Source: Actinomycetes bacterium (lineage in GTDB: Bacteria > Actinomycetota > Aquicultoria > CAJVYJ01). From it: a DNA stretch of 5,602 bases. Positions 1 to 5,602 of the stretch are shown here, one piece after another. Within the stretch, counting starts at the first letter, position 1, and every line of letters begins with the position of its first letter. Below the pieces are notes generated by a model that was not told the DNA's origin, made no database searches, and saw nothing but the letters and a program-made list of their open reading frames with translations. A program made the position numbers and the translations under genes. The stretch is from assembly GCA_030597945.1 (NCBI GenBank), contig JAUVQW010000081.1, forward strand, positions 1 to 5,602, given 5' to 3'.

Positions 1-772
1 CCTGTAAATAATAGCCTACTGTCAGGTAAGTTAAAGTTATTGATAATGACATTATCGGAATTAACCAAGATCTAATTTTTAAATATCGAGCAAGAAAAAA
101 GAATACAAAAACTCCAAGTGAAACAAAAATCGCAGCAACCGAATTAAATAGGAAAAATGATAATTGGCCCACTATTGCAGAGACCATTCCAAGAACAATA
201 TGAAACCCAATAGGATAACCAAGAAATAGCATGGTTGAAGTTACTTGCGAAGAAGAATTGTCAACAAGGATATCAGAAAAATCATTACTAAAATTACTGG
301 CAAATGAGGTAATAAATGGCTTACTAATTATTAAACCATTATTACTAATATCGTCTGCTAAGATCGTATGTACGACACTATCGTTTCCGATATTATATCC
401 ACTTACGCCAACCTGATTTTGGATTATAAAAGGCGACATTAAAATCATATAAGAAATGATAAACAACAAAAGCGGCATTAATAATTTACGAACGATTACC
501 ACTAATTCATAAGCACCAAGACGAATAATCGTAAAAATCGATCCACAAACTGCTAAAGCCAAAATTATAGAGGCAGATACTAATATTTGAAAACCGATCT
601 GAGTTAAAGCTGCCAAGATAATCACTAATATTCCGGCACCGGCAATTGGTAATAAATAATGGTAATTATGATCCTCTTCGAATCGAAATAGACTAATAAA
701 TAAAAAACCAAATACAAGAAAAAAGGGCAATAGTATAAGTGGGCTAGCAATAATTACAAGATAAAGTGGCAT
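1..772 (-). CDS. Polytopic membrane protein, probable GT-C-like glycan enzyme (3'-truncated by window edge)
   Basis: An uninterrupted frame of 257 codons runs from an ATG at 772-770 to the window edge without a stop, so the C-terminus is missing. The start has a good ribosome binding site (AAAGGA, 7 nt before ATG). The protein is very hydrophobic, with likely membrane spans near residues 5-28, 40-57, 62-84, 97-116, 186-205 and 208-229 and probably 237-254. Between spans, about residues 117-185 form a polar loop rich in Asn, Asp and Ser, probably extracytoplasmic. Two motifs stand out: D131-SVV-H135 in this loop, and YPIGFH at 186-191 at the start of the next span. From memory, Asp/His loop residues and a YPxGxH-like motif occur in large bacterial membrane proteins resembling GT-C glycosyltransferases of surface-glycan loci. 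That supports a lipid-linked sugar transferase or related role by inference only. GC is about 31% in the six lines I counted, well below the genes to the right. Existence of the gene is near certain; its function is tentative. Confidence 0.85.
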   Translation of the reverse strand, partial: MPLYLVIIASPLILLPFFLVFGFLFISLFRFEEDHNYHYLLPIAGAGILVIILAALTQIGFQILVSASIILALAVCGSIFTIIRLGAYELVVIVRKLLMPLLLFIISYMILMSPFIIQNQVGVSGYNIGNDSVVHTILADDISNNGLIISKPFITSFASNFSNDFSDILVDNSSSQVTSTMLFLGYPIGFHIVLGMVSAIVGQLSFFLFNSVAAIFVSLGVFVFFFLARYLKIRSWLIPIMSLSITLTYLTVGYYLQ

Positions 773-779
773 TTATAGT

Positions 780-785
780 TCCTTT
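780..785 (-). promoter_or_regulatory. Ribosome binding site for the left membrane protein gene
   Basis: AAAGGA on the minus strand, with 7 nt between AGGA and the ATG at 772. It supports that ATG as the start and shows the gene is translated independently of the one upstream, which ends 272 bp away. Confidence 0.65.
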
Positions 786-848
786 GGTCATTCGTGAAGT
801 TAGAAAATTTATATCAGACAAATGAAATGATCACTATAGCTATTTTTC

Positions 849-877
849 ATCTTAAGACACTTATCATTTGCTTACAA
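849..877 (-). promoter_or_regulatory. Possible weak promoter for the left membrane protein gene
   Basis: On the minus strand TTGTAA (877-872) and TAAGAT (854-849) are separated by 17 nt. Each matches the sigma-70 consensus at 4 of 6 positions. The implied transcript would have a leader of about 70 nt. An alternative is a perfect TATAAT at 910-905, but its upstream hexamer (TTCATC, 17 nt away) is poor. In DNA this AT-rich such matches arise easily by chance. The gap and the absence of translational coupling make some promoter here reasonable, but the exact site is a guess. Confidence 0.2.
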
Positions 878-1044
878 GTGATCGATAAGTTAAATATTGA
901 TGAAATTATACTTTTATTACTTTATTCGATGAAGTCACCCGATTTGACACCGGTTATAGTAGCGATTAAGGGTTCAGAAGAGTGGGCTAATGGCTTTCTT
1001 GCCAATTTTTTACCAGTAAAAAAACTCCGACATTTATTATCTCG

Positions 1045-2637
1045 CTACTTTTCTTTTACATCCCCAAGCAAACGATAACCCGAATACATAAAAACTGAAA
1101 AGGGGAGCATTAGTGACAAGAGATAAACTTTTGGAGCCTTCGAGATAGAGAAATATACCCACCAATAATCGGGCACGTCTTTTAAAAACCAAAAAAATAT
1201 CTTTGAATAATCTTCTGAAACTAATGTCTCCTCGTTTTTCTGGATCATCCGTTTCCAATTTGACACCCTCCCTGGAAGAGAGCGTAACTCCCCGATTATT
1301 GGTGCGTACTTTGGCTCATACCAGACAGCCTCCAGTTCAACGTTTTTTGTAATCTCGTTAACACCGCCGATTTTACCGGGATTCTCATCGATAAGTCTAT
1401 TGAGATATGTATTGTAAAAGACAGATATCGTAATTAATTGAACTATAAAACCGGTAACTACTAAGCCGGAGAAAAAAGACTTATATAGATATCTTTTTAT
1501 ATAAAACCTCTCTACCGCTTCAGCTACGGGCAACATGATAAATGGAGTAAGGTAGACTAGATATCTTGGGCCGAGAGCTACGTCTCCGTGCCAATAGATA
1601 AATCGAGAAAAAAACGCCAGCGTTACCAAGGTCATAAGAATGATAATAAAAGAAGGAACCATATTCTTTTTTAAAAAGGGGCGGATTCCAAGAAAAAAAA
1701 GTAGGGCTGTCGGTGAGTAAAGAAAAAAACCTTTTCCACTACTAAATGTAAGTCCGAATATACCAAGGATCATAGGATATGTGAACTCCGCTATCCCACT
1801 GCCAGTACTTTGCGGAGAAAAAGAATAACCCGTACTTAGCAATGACCCAAACCTGATAATGTTATATATAAATATCCCGGAAAAAAAGAATAAAATACTT
1901 CCGCCAAAAACAGCTAGATTTGCAATGACCTTTTTTAAATCCCTTCTTTCTTTCCAATCCGCATAAAGCACAAGAAGATAATAGAGTAGCAAAGGGCCTA
2001 CGGCGATTAGCGCCGAGAATTTTGTCAATTGGGCTATGCCAATAAAGGTCCCGGCGAGAAAAATCTGATAAAGTTTCTTATCTTTTCCAAATGCAAACAG
2101 CCAATAAAAACCGCCGAAGAGAAAGAGGGTCATCATCGGTTCGGAAAAATCAAATTTTGAATATGGCCAGACTATTGTTGTTAGCCCCAGAATAAGGGAA
2201 GAGATTATAGCGGTCTTCTTACTGTAATCCATTTTTCTTAAGAAGACATAGAAGAACAAGATCAAAAAAGCCGTAATAAAAGAGTTGAGAAAAGAAGTCG
2301 TAAGTTGAAGGAGATAATTTGAAAATTGAGATTGATTAAAGAAAGTAAAAATATTTCCTAAAAAATAAAGAGGCATCATCATTATAGATTGAGCCGGCAA
2401 AACGACAGGTACATTGCTATTATTTATACCGCTTTCAATAGCTAATTGGGGAAGAGCATCTATTTCTTGTATAAATACGGATCCGGTAGTGACAATCGAC
2501 CTTGCGACTAAATATACCGTTAGTCCATCTGAGGAATAGTAATGCCCCCCTGCTGTAAATATATAAATGGATAAAAAAAATAAAAAAACCCACAATAGTG
2601 TTGCAGGCCGTTTATCGGAGGATCTAACTCTTTGCAC
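1045..2637 (-). CDS. GT-C superfamily (PMT/ArnT-like) membrane glycosyltransferase
   Basis: A 530-residue polytopic membrane protein with about 12-13 hydrophobic spans. They start with residues 13-30 and include segments near 84-100, 111-133, 141-157, 165-183, 190-226, 238-262, 302-320, 328-346, 357-375 and 385-408, with a last span at 498-518. Family-type features are an acidic residue in the first extracytoplasmic loop (YYSSD, D37), a KFDFSEP segment (161-167), SSGKGFFLYSP (299-309) and WHGDVALGPRYL (349-360). The GKG-FLYSP and GPRYL patterns are typical of PMT/ArnT-like transferases, which move a sugar from a polyprenyl-phosphate carrier to an acceptor outside the membrane. Donor and acceptor cannot be read from sequence. 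A polar segment of about 90 residues (409-497) sits before the final span. The start is GTG, 3 nt after the stop of the GT2-GT4 gene, with GGAGGT 10 nt upstream. GC, at about 38% in three sampled lines, lies between that of its neighbours. The family call is good; the substrate is unknown. Confidence 0.85.
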   Translation of the reverse strand: MQRVRSSDKRPATLLWVFLFFLSIYIFTAGGHYYSSDGLTVYLVARSIVTTGSVFIQEIDALPQLAIESGINNSNVPVVLPAQSIMMMPLYFLGNIFTFFNQSQFSNYLLQLTTSFLNSFITAFLILFFYVFLRKMDYSKKTAIISSLILGLTTIVWPYSKFDFSEPMMTLFLFGGFYWLFAFGKDKKLYQIFLAGTFIGIAQLTKFSALIAVGPLLLYYLLVLYADWKERRDLKKVIANLAVFGGSILFFFSGIFIYNIIRFGSLLSTGYSFSPQSTGSGIAEFTYPMILGIFGLTFSSGKGFFLYSPTALLFFLGIRPFLKKNMVPSFIIILMTLVTLAFFSRFIYWHGDVALGPRYLVYLTPFIMLPVAEAVERFYIKRYLYKSFFSGLVVTGFIVQLITISVFYNTYLNRLIDENPGKIGGVNEITKNVELEAVWYEPKYAPIIGELRSLPGRVSNWKRMIQKNEETLVSEDYSKIFFWFLKDVPDYWWVYFSISKAPKVYLLSLMLPFSVFMYSGYRLLGDVKEK

Positions 2638-2640
2638 CGG

Positions 2641-4455
2641 TTATCCCACCTCCAATAGCCTTTCCTTAATACGTTTTGCGGCATGGTCCCATGTCCATTT
2701 TGATGCTATCCGTTCCGCGGCAAGCCTTCCCTTCTGGCTCGCCTCATCTCGGTTCTCGTATACGTGCCTCATCAATTGTTTCAAGTGATCGATATCCGGA
2801 TCAGCCCATTCAAAACCTTCATAATAAGGGCATTTGGCAATAGCTGGAATCATACTTTTTACTTGAAGCGGATAACATATGTCGTCTTCCATAAACTCCG
2901 TCTGAGCGCTCCAATCGGTACTTATTACCGGCAGTCCGCTCGACATTGCTTCCAATGTGGGCATGCCCCAGCCCTCTCCCCTAGTAGGCAGAACGAAGCA
3001 ATCCGCTGCCCGATATAACGAACCCATCTGGTAGTCCGCAATATCACGATTTAATAAAATAATCACTTTAGCCCTATTATCACTAGTCAAATTCAATTTT
3101 TTTATCTCAGCAACAATATCTAGGCCCGGATCCACATTTAATATTTTAAGAAGTAACACGACTTCATCTTTCTTAGTAAACTCTTGATTAAAAGCGTTAA
3201 GCAATATTTCGGGTGCCTTTCTTTCTCCCCACTCAAAGACAGATAAGAAAACATACTTATCCGAATTAAAATATGACTTTATATCAGGATTGAAATATTC
3301 GGTATTGATCCCTAGCGGCATGACATATATCGGCTTCTTGACACCGCTTCTCTTAAAAGTCTCTACATTAAATTTTGAAGGTACCCAGATTTCATCGAGA
3401 AGATTAGCCTGATCGACCCACTCTCGGGGTATACCGCTTACTTCCAACATAGAATAACCGATCTTATAACTACCGCTATTTTTATAGAAAATATTCCCTT
3501 GCCCATAAATAACTTGGGGGATTGAAAGCTCCTTGGGTTTTGATCTGATCGCTTTTATTTTTGGATGAGCGTATTCTTCCTCGCTCAAACCATAAACATA
3601 ACCATATCTGACATCTACAGCATTATCTTCCAAAGACATGATCAGGCTTCTGGATGAGACTGCATATCCCGTATTTATAGTCGATAAAGAGTGCCACATC
3701 ACCTTCGATTCATACCGGTTCTTATAGTATTCGTGCCATTTGGACCTAAATATTGTTCGCGACTGCTTAAACATCTCGGAAAATTCGGTATCATTTATTT
3801 TGGTACTTACATTCTCGAGGTGGGTGATCTGAGCCCTCCCATCATACATAACTCTGTAACCGGCCTCATTTGTCTTTAAGCAATAGTCTGTATCCTCAAA
3901 ATATGAAAAATAATCCTCATCAAGCATGCCAATATCGTCGATAAGCGCCCTCTTGATATAGAGACATGCCCCGACAACTCCGTCGACCTCTCTAACAGCG
4001 CTATATTGATTAATATCTTTTTCTTGTCCGCCTGTCTGCTGGCCCCAGTAAATAGGGTAGGGCATGTAAGTTCCGGCGTGCATGAGTTTTCCTTTACCAT
4101 TTACCAAGCGGCAGCCGACAAGGCCGACTTTCTCATCCGTATTGGCCGTCTCATTTAACTTTTTCAACCATAGAGGATCTGTGATTATGACATCATTATT
4201 TAAGAGGACGACATCATTGGTTGTCCTTTCAATGGCGATATTGTTGCCGCGGACAAAACCCAAATTCTGCTTATTTTTAATGATTTTTATCCAATCTAGA
4301 TTTTCGAGATACTCAACAGTACCATCCGAACTACCATTATCGACGACTACTACTTCATAAGATGGGTAGTCCGTCAGCTTTAATGAATCGAGGCAATTCT
4401 TCGTGATAGAAAGACCATTCCATGTAAGGATGATGATGGTTATCTTATCGCTCAA
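2641..4455 (-). CDS. Bifunctional GT2-GT4 glycosyltransferase
   Basis: 604 residues made of two glycosyltransferase modules, predicted cytoplasmic since no membrane span is visible. Residues 4 to about 240 form a GT-A fold family 2 domain: TIIILTWNG at 6-14, VDNGSSDGT at 38-46, the metal/nucleotide-site motif LLNNDV at 84-89, and EDTDYC at 187-192, where the catalytic-base region of GT2 enzymes lies. Residues about 252-604 form a GT-B fold family 4 domain. This has an acceptor-side half (GYAVSSRSL at 263-271, DEIWVPSKFNVETF at 354-367, VMPLGINTEYF at 378-388). A donor-side half follows, with ERKAPE at 411-416 and the EX7E signature E494-E502 in GEGWGMPTLEAMSSGLPVI. Both active sites look intact, so it probably adds two sugars in succession to a growing surface glycan; the sugars are not predictable. 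The start is TTG at 4455, chosen because it gives the usual short lead into the first beta strand and has AGGGG 11 nt upstream. It follows the methyltransferase by 14 nt. Confidence 0.92.
   Translation of the reverse strand: MSDKITIIILTWNGLSITKNCLDSLKLTDYPSYEVVVVDNGSSDGTVEYLENLDWIKIIKNKQNLGFVRGNNIAIERTTNDVVLLNNDVIITDPLWLKKLNETANTDEKVGLVGCRLVNGKGKLMHAGTYMPYPIYWGQQTGGQEKDINQYSAVREVDGVVGACLYIKRALIDDIGMLDEDYFSYFEDTDYCLKTNEAGYRVMYDGRAQITHLENVSTKINDTEFSEMFKQSRTIFRSKWHEYYKNRYESKVMWHSLSTINTGYAVSSRSLIMSLEDNAVDVRYGYVYGLSEEEYAHPKIKAIRSKPKELSIPQVIYGQGNIFYKNSGSYKIGYSMLEVSGIPREWVDQANLLDEIWVPSKFNVETFKRSGVKKPIYVMPLGINTEYFNPDIKSYFNSDKYVFLSVFEWGERKAPEILLNAFNQEFTKKDEVVLLLKILNVDPGLDIVAEIKKLNLTSDNRAKVIILLNRDIADYQMGSLYRAADCFVLPTRGEGWGMPTLEAMSSGLPVISTDWSAQTEFMEDDICYPLQVKSMIPAIAKCPYYEGFEWADPDIDHLKQLMRHVYENRDEASQKGRLAAERIASKWTWDHAAKRIKERLLEVG
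2648..2653 (-). promoter_or_regulatory. Strong ribosome binding site inside the GT2-GT4 3' end
   Basis: GGAGGT on the minus strand, 10 nt before the GTG at 2637-2635. It lies within the last codons of the upstream glycosyltransferase gene. It fixes the non-ATG start of the GT-C gene and indicates translational coupling. Confidence 0.8.
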
Positions 4456-4466
4456 TCGATTTTCAG

Positions 4467-4471
4467 CCCCT
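4467..4471 (-). promoter_or_regulatory. Ribosome binding site overlapping the methyltransferase stop
   Basis: AGGGG on the minus strand shares bases with the TAG stop (4472-4470) of the methyltransferase gene and sits 11 nt before the TTG start at 4455. The overlap implies that ribosomes finishing the methyltransferase feed initiation of the glycosyltransferase. The spacing is slightly long, so initiation may depend on this coupling. Confidence 0.55.
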
Positions 4472-5602
4472 ATTTCTTCGCTGCAATGATATAATCTCTA
4501 CATGAAAACAGTAAGTCGTTAAGCTTTTTAAAGTTTTCATTTATGTCCGCAATGGAAGAACCGTCTTTTCCATCGGTTTCCTTTAAGAGAGATAGTCGCT
4601 TTCCTTCACCGACCGGCGAAATAAACTCCAGTTCGGTCGAGTGTAGCCCCAATGACTTCAGATGGAATCTAAGAAAATCCGGATGAATAGGTTTTTGATG
4701 CGAAATATCTAGATAAAAAGTTGCCATAGCAAAAAGGCAAAGAGGATTTATTGTCTCGATTACAATATAAGAACCTTTCTTTAACCGATCATAGCAAAGA
4801 TCTGTAAGTTCGATCAGCTCATATGCGGTCAAATGCTCAACGACTTGGCCCATAAATATTCCGCCCAAACTATTTTTCTCAATGCTTTTTAAAAAAGTAA
4901 GTGCATTTTCTCTTTTTACCGTAAGTCCTTTAGATTTACATAGATCGACCATCTTCTCGTCAAGATCTATCCCTTTGGCCGAGATATTTCGTTCCTTCAT
5001 TATTTCTAAAAATTCACCCCGTCCGCAGCCGATATCCAGCACATTACTTTTCCCGGCAAAAAACCTTACAACACTCGATTGTCGCTCTTTGACCACCGCT
5101 TCTTCTCCCCGGTGAATATTTTCAAACTCGAGATAATCGATATCGAGGACCTCTTTTATGGTCTTCTTGCTGCTCCAGCGAAGCGTATCATTCTTGGCCC
5201 TCCAATTGACGGCGCTTACTTTTCTCTCCATCTTATCGAACCTAGCTTCCAAGGCTTTGTCTTTTAATATTCTAGATATCTCGGCTAGCTTGTCAGGCTG
5301 TTCCTTCAATCTGCGCTCGATAAAATCTAAGCGCTCATTAGTGCGATTTTGGGATTTGACAGAAGCCGCGTGAAAGACATTTATTCTTTGAACAAGAGGA
5401 TCGATATAATTTTTTGAAAGCCTTCTAAAAACTTTTCTAAATATACTTGAGATACGTCCACCATCGACTTTTCCGCTGCCCATCGGCGCGTTAGGGTCGA
5501 TCTTCCAGACTTCGTTGATGTCATCTTCACCATCTGCCCCTTCGGCCGTAAGGTATTGGACTAATGGAGAATCGGAGGCACCCAGATCAGCATCGCTTAG
5601 AG
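4470..5602 (-). CDS. SAM-dependent class I methyltransferase with N-terminal coiled-coil region (5'-truncated by window edge)
   Basis: The frame is open to the window edge: 39 codons without a stop precede the internal ATG at 5483, so the true start lies outside and 376 residues are visible. Numbering from the first full codon (5600), the order is as follows. An acidic segment spans 1-35. A basic amphipathic stretch with FRKVFRRLSKNYIDPLV (53-70) follows, then INVFHAASV (73-81). Charged helices likely to form a coiled coil cover about 85-139. The Rossmann-fold methyltransferase domain covers about 150-376. Its motif I is VLDIGCGRGEF (187-197, the SAM-binding loop), the acidic motif II is GIDLDEKMVDLC (210-221), and GQVVEHL (251-257) and FYLDISHQKPIHPDFLRF (295-312) follow. 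From memory, this layout is shared by methyltransferases encoded beside surface-polysaccharide glycosyltransferases. It probably methylates a sugar or terminal group of the glycan; the target is inferred from context only. The gene precedes the GT2-GT4 gene by 14 nt in the same operon. The visible part shows no kinase domain. Confidence 0.88.
   Translation of the reverse strand, partial: LSDADLGASDSPLVQYLTAEGADGEDDINEVWKIDPNAPMGSGKVDGGRISSIFRKVFRRLSKNYIDPLVQRINVFHAASVKSQNRTNERLDFIERRLKEQPDKLAEISRILKDKALEARFDKMERKVSAVNWRAKNDTLRWSSKKTIKEVLDIDYLEFENIHRGEEAVVKERQSSVVRFFAGKSNVLDIGCGRGEFLEIMKERNISAKGIDLDEKMVDLCKSKGLTVKRENALTFLKSIEKNSLGGIFMGQVVEHLTAYELIELTDLCYDRLKKGSYIVIETINPLCLFAMATFYLDISHQKPIHPDFLRFHLKSLGLHSTELEFISPVGEGKRLSLLKETDGKDGSSIADINENFKKLNDLLFSCRDYIIAAKK

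Larger units (their letters stand above)
773..1044. other. AT-rich intergenic gap without a convincing gene
   Basis: This 272-bp gap separates the GT-C gene from the left membrane protein gene. Minus-strand frames are broken by stops every few codons to about 30 codons. The only longer frame is on the plus strand (794-1078, GTG start). It has no ribosome binding site and runs antisense into the 3' end of the GT-C gene, so I do not call it. There is a T7 run on the minus strand (1024-1018) shortly after the GT-C stop but no GC-rich stem before it, so I see no intrinsic terminator. Possible promoter hexamers for the left gene lie here. Confidence 0.6.

Noticed and set aside
809..850. 13-codon minus-strand frame before the left gene, possible leader peptide
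   Set aside because: It has no ribosome binding site, no run of a single regulatory amino acid codon, and no attenuator-like hairpin after it.
859..890. Inverted repeat ACTTATC / GATAAGT with an 18-nt spacer, possible operator or hairpin
   Set aside because: A 7-bp repeat at this spacing is expected several times by chance in a window of this size and AT content, and the loop is too long for a terminator.
1018..1028. T7 run on the minus strand after the GT-C stop, possible intrinsic terminator
   Set aside because: No GC-rich stem precedes the run, so the two-part signature of an intrinsic terminator is missing.
958..1049. 8-bp inverted repeat AGTAGCGA / TCGCTACT flanking the start of the gap
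   Set aside because: The arms are 76 nt apart and do not extend beyond 8 bp. A rough estimate gives several such pairs by chance in the window, and there is no transposase or target-site duplication.
794..1078. Plus-strand frame of 94 codons in the gap, opposite the GT-C 3' end
   Set aside because: GTG start without a ribosome binding site, antisense overlap with a well-supported gene, and no recognisable domain. It is most likely a chance frame in AT-rich DNA.

Overview
The window is one stretch of a bacterial cell-surface polysaccharide or glycoconjugate locus. All four genes I can support lie on the minus strand, so transcription runs from high to low coordinates. Nothing supports a specific taxon. 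Clear Shine-Dalgarno sequences, TTG/GTG/ATG starts and mid-to-low GC (roughly 45% on the right, about 31% on the left by hand count of sampled lines) fit a bacterium that uses SD-led initiation. That argues mildly against Bacteroidetes-like lineages.

Right to middle (5602 down to 1045), three genes are tightly packed. A SAM-dependent methyltransferase comes first, cut by the window edge at its 5' end. After 14 nt comes a 604-residue fusion of a GT2 and a GT4 glycosyltransferase with a TTG start. After 3 nt comes a 530-residue polytopic membrane protein of the GT-C (PMT/ArnT-like) type with a GTG start. The ribosome binding site of each of the last two genes overlaps or lies inside the end of the gene before it, so the three are almost certainly cotranscribed and translationally coupled. 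A plausible division of labour is sugar addition on the cytoplasmic face by the GT2-GT4 protein, methylation of the glycan by the methyltransferase, and transfer of a lipid-carried sugar on the outer face by the GT-C protein.

A 272-bp AT-rich gap with no convincing gene follows (773-1044). It may carry a weak promoter.

Left (772 down to 1) is a fourth gene, open to the window edge and cut at its 3' end. It encodes at least 257 residues of a multi-spanning membrane protein with Asp/His motifs like those of large GT-C-like surface-glycan proteins. It is markedly more AT-rich than the genes on the right, suggesting a composition boundary in or near the gap.

I see no mobile element, CRISPR array, RNA gene or clear terminator. 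No undescribed system is evident; this looks like a variable glycan cassette with a few points worth checking.
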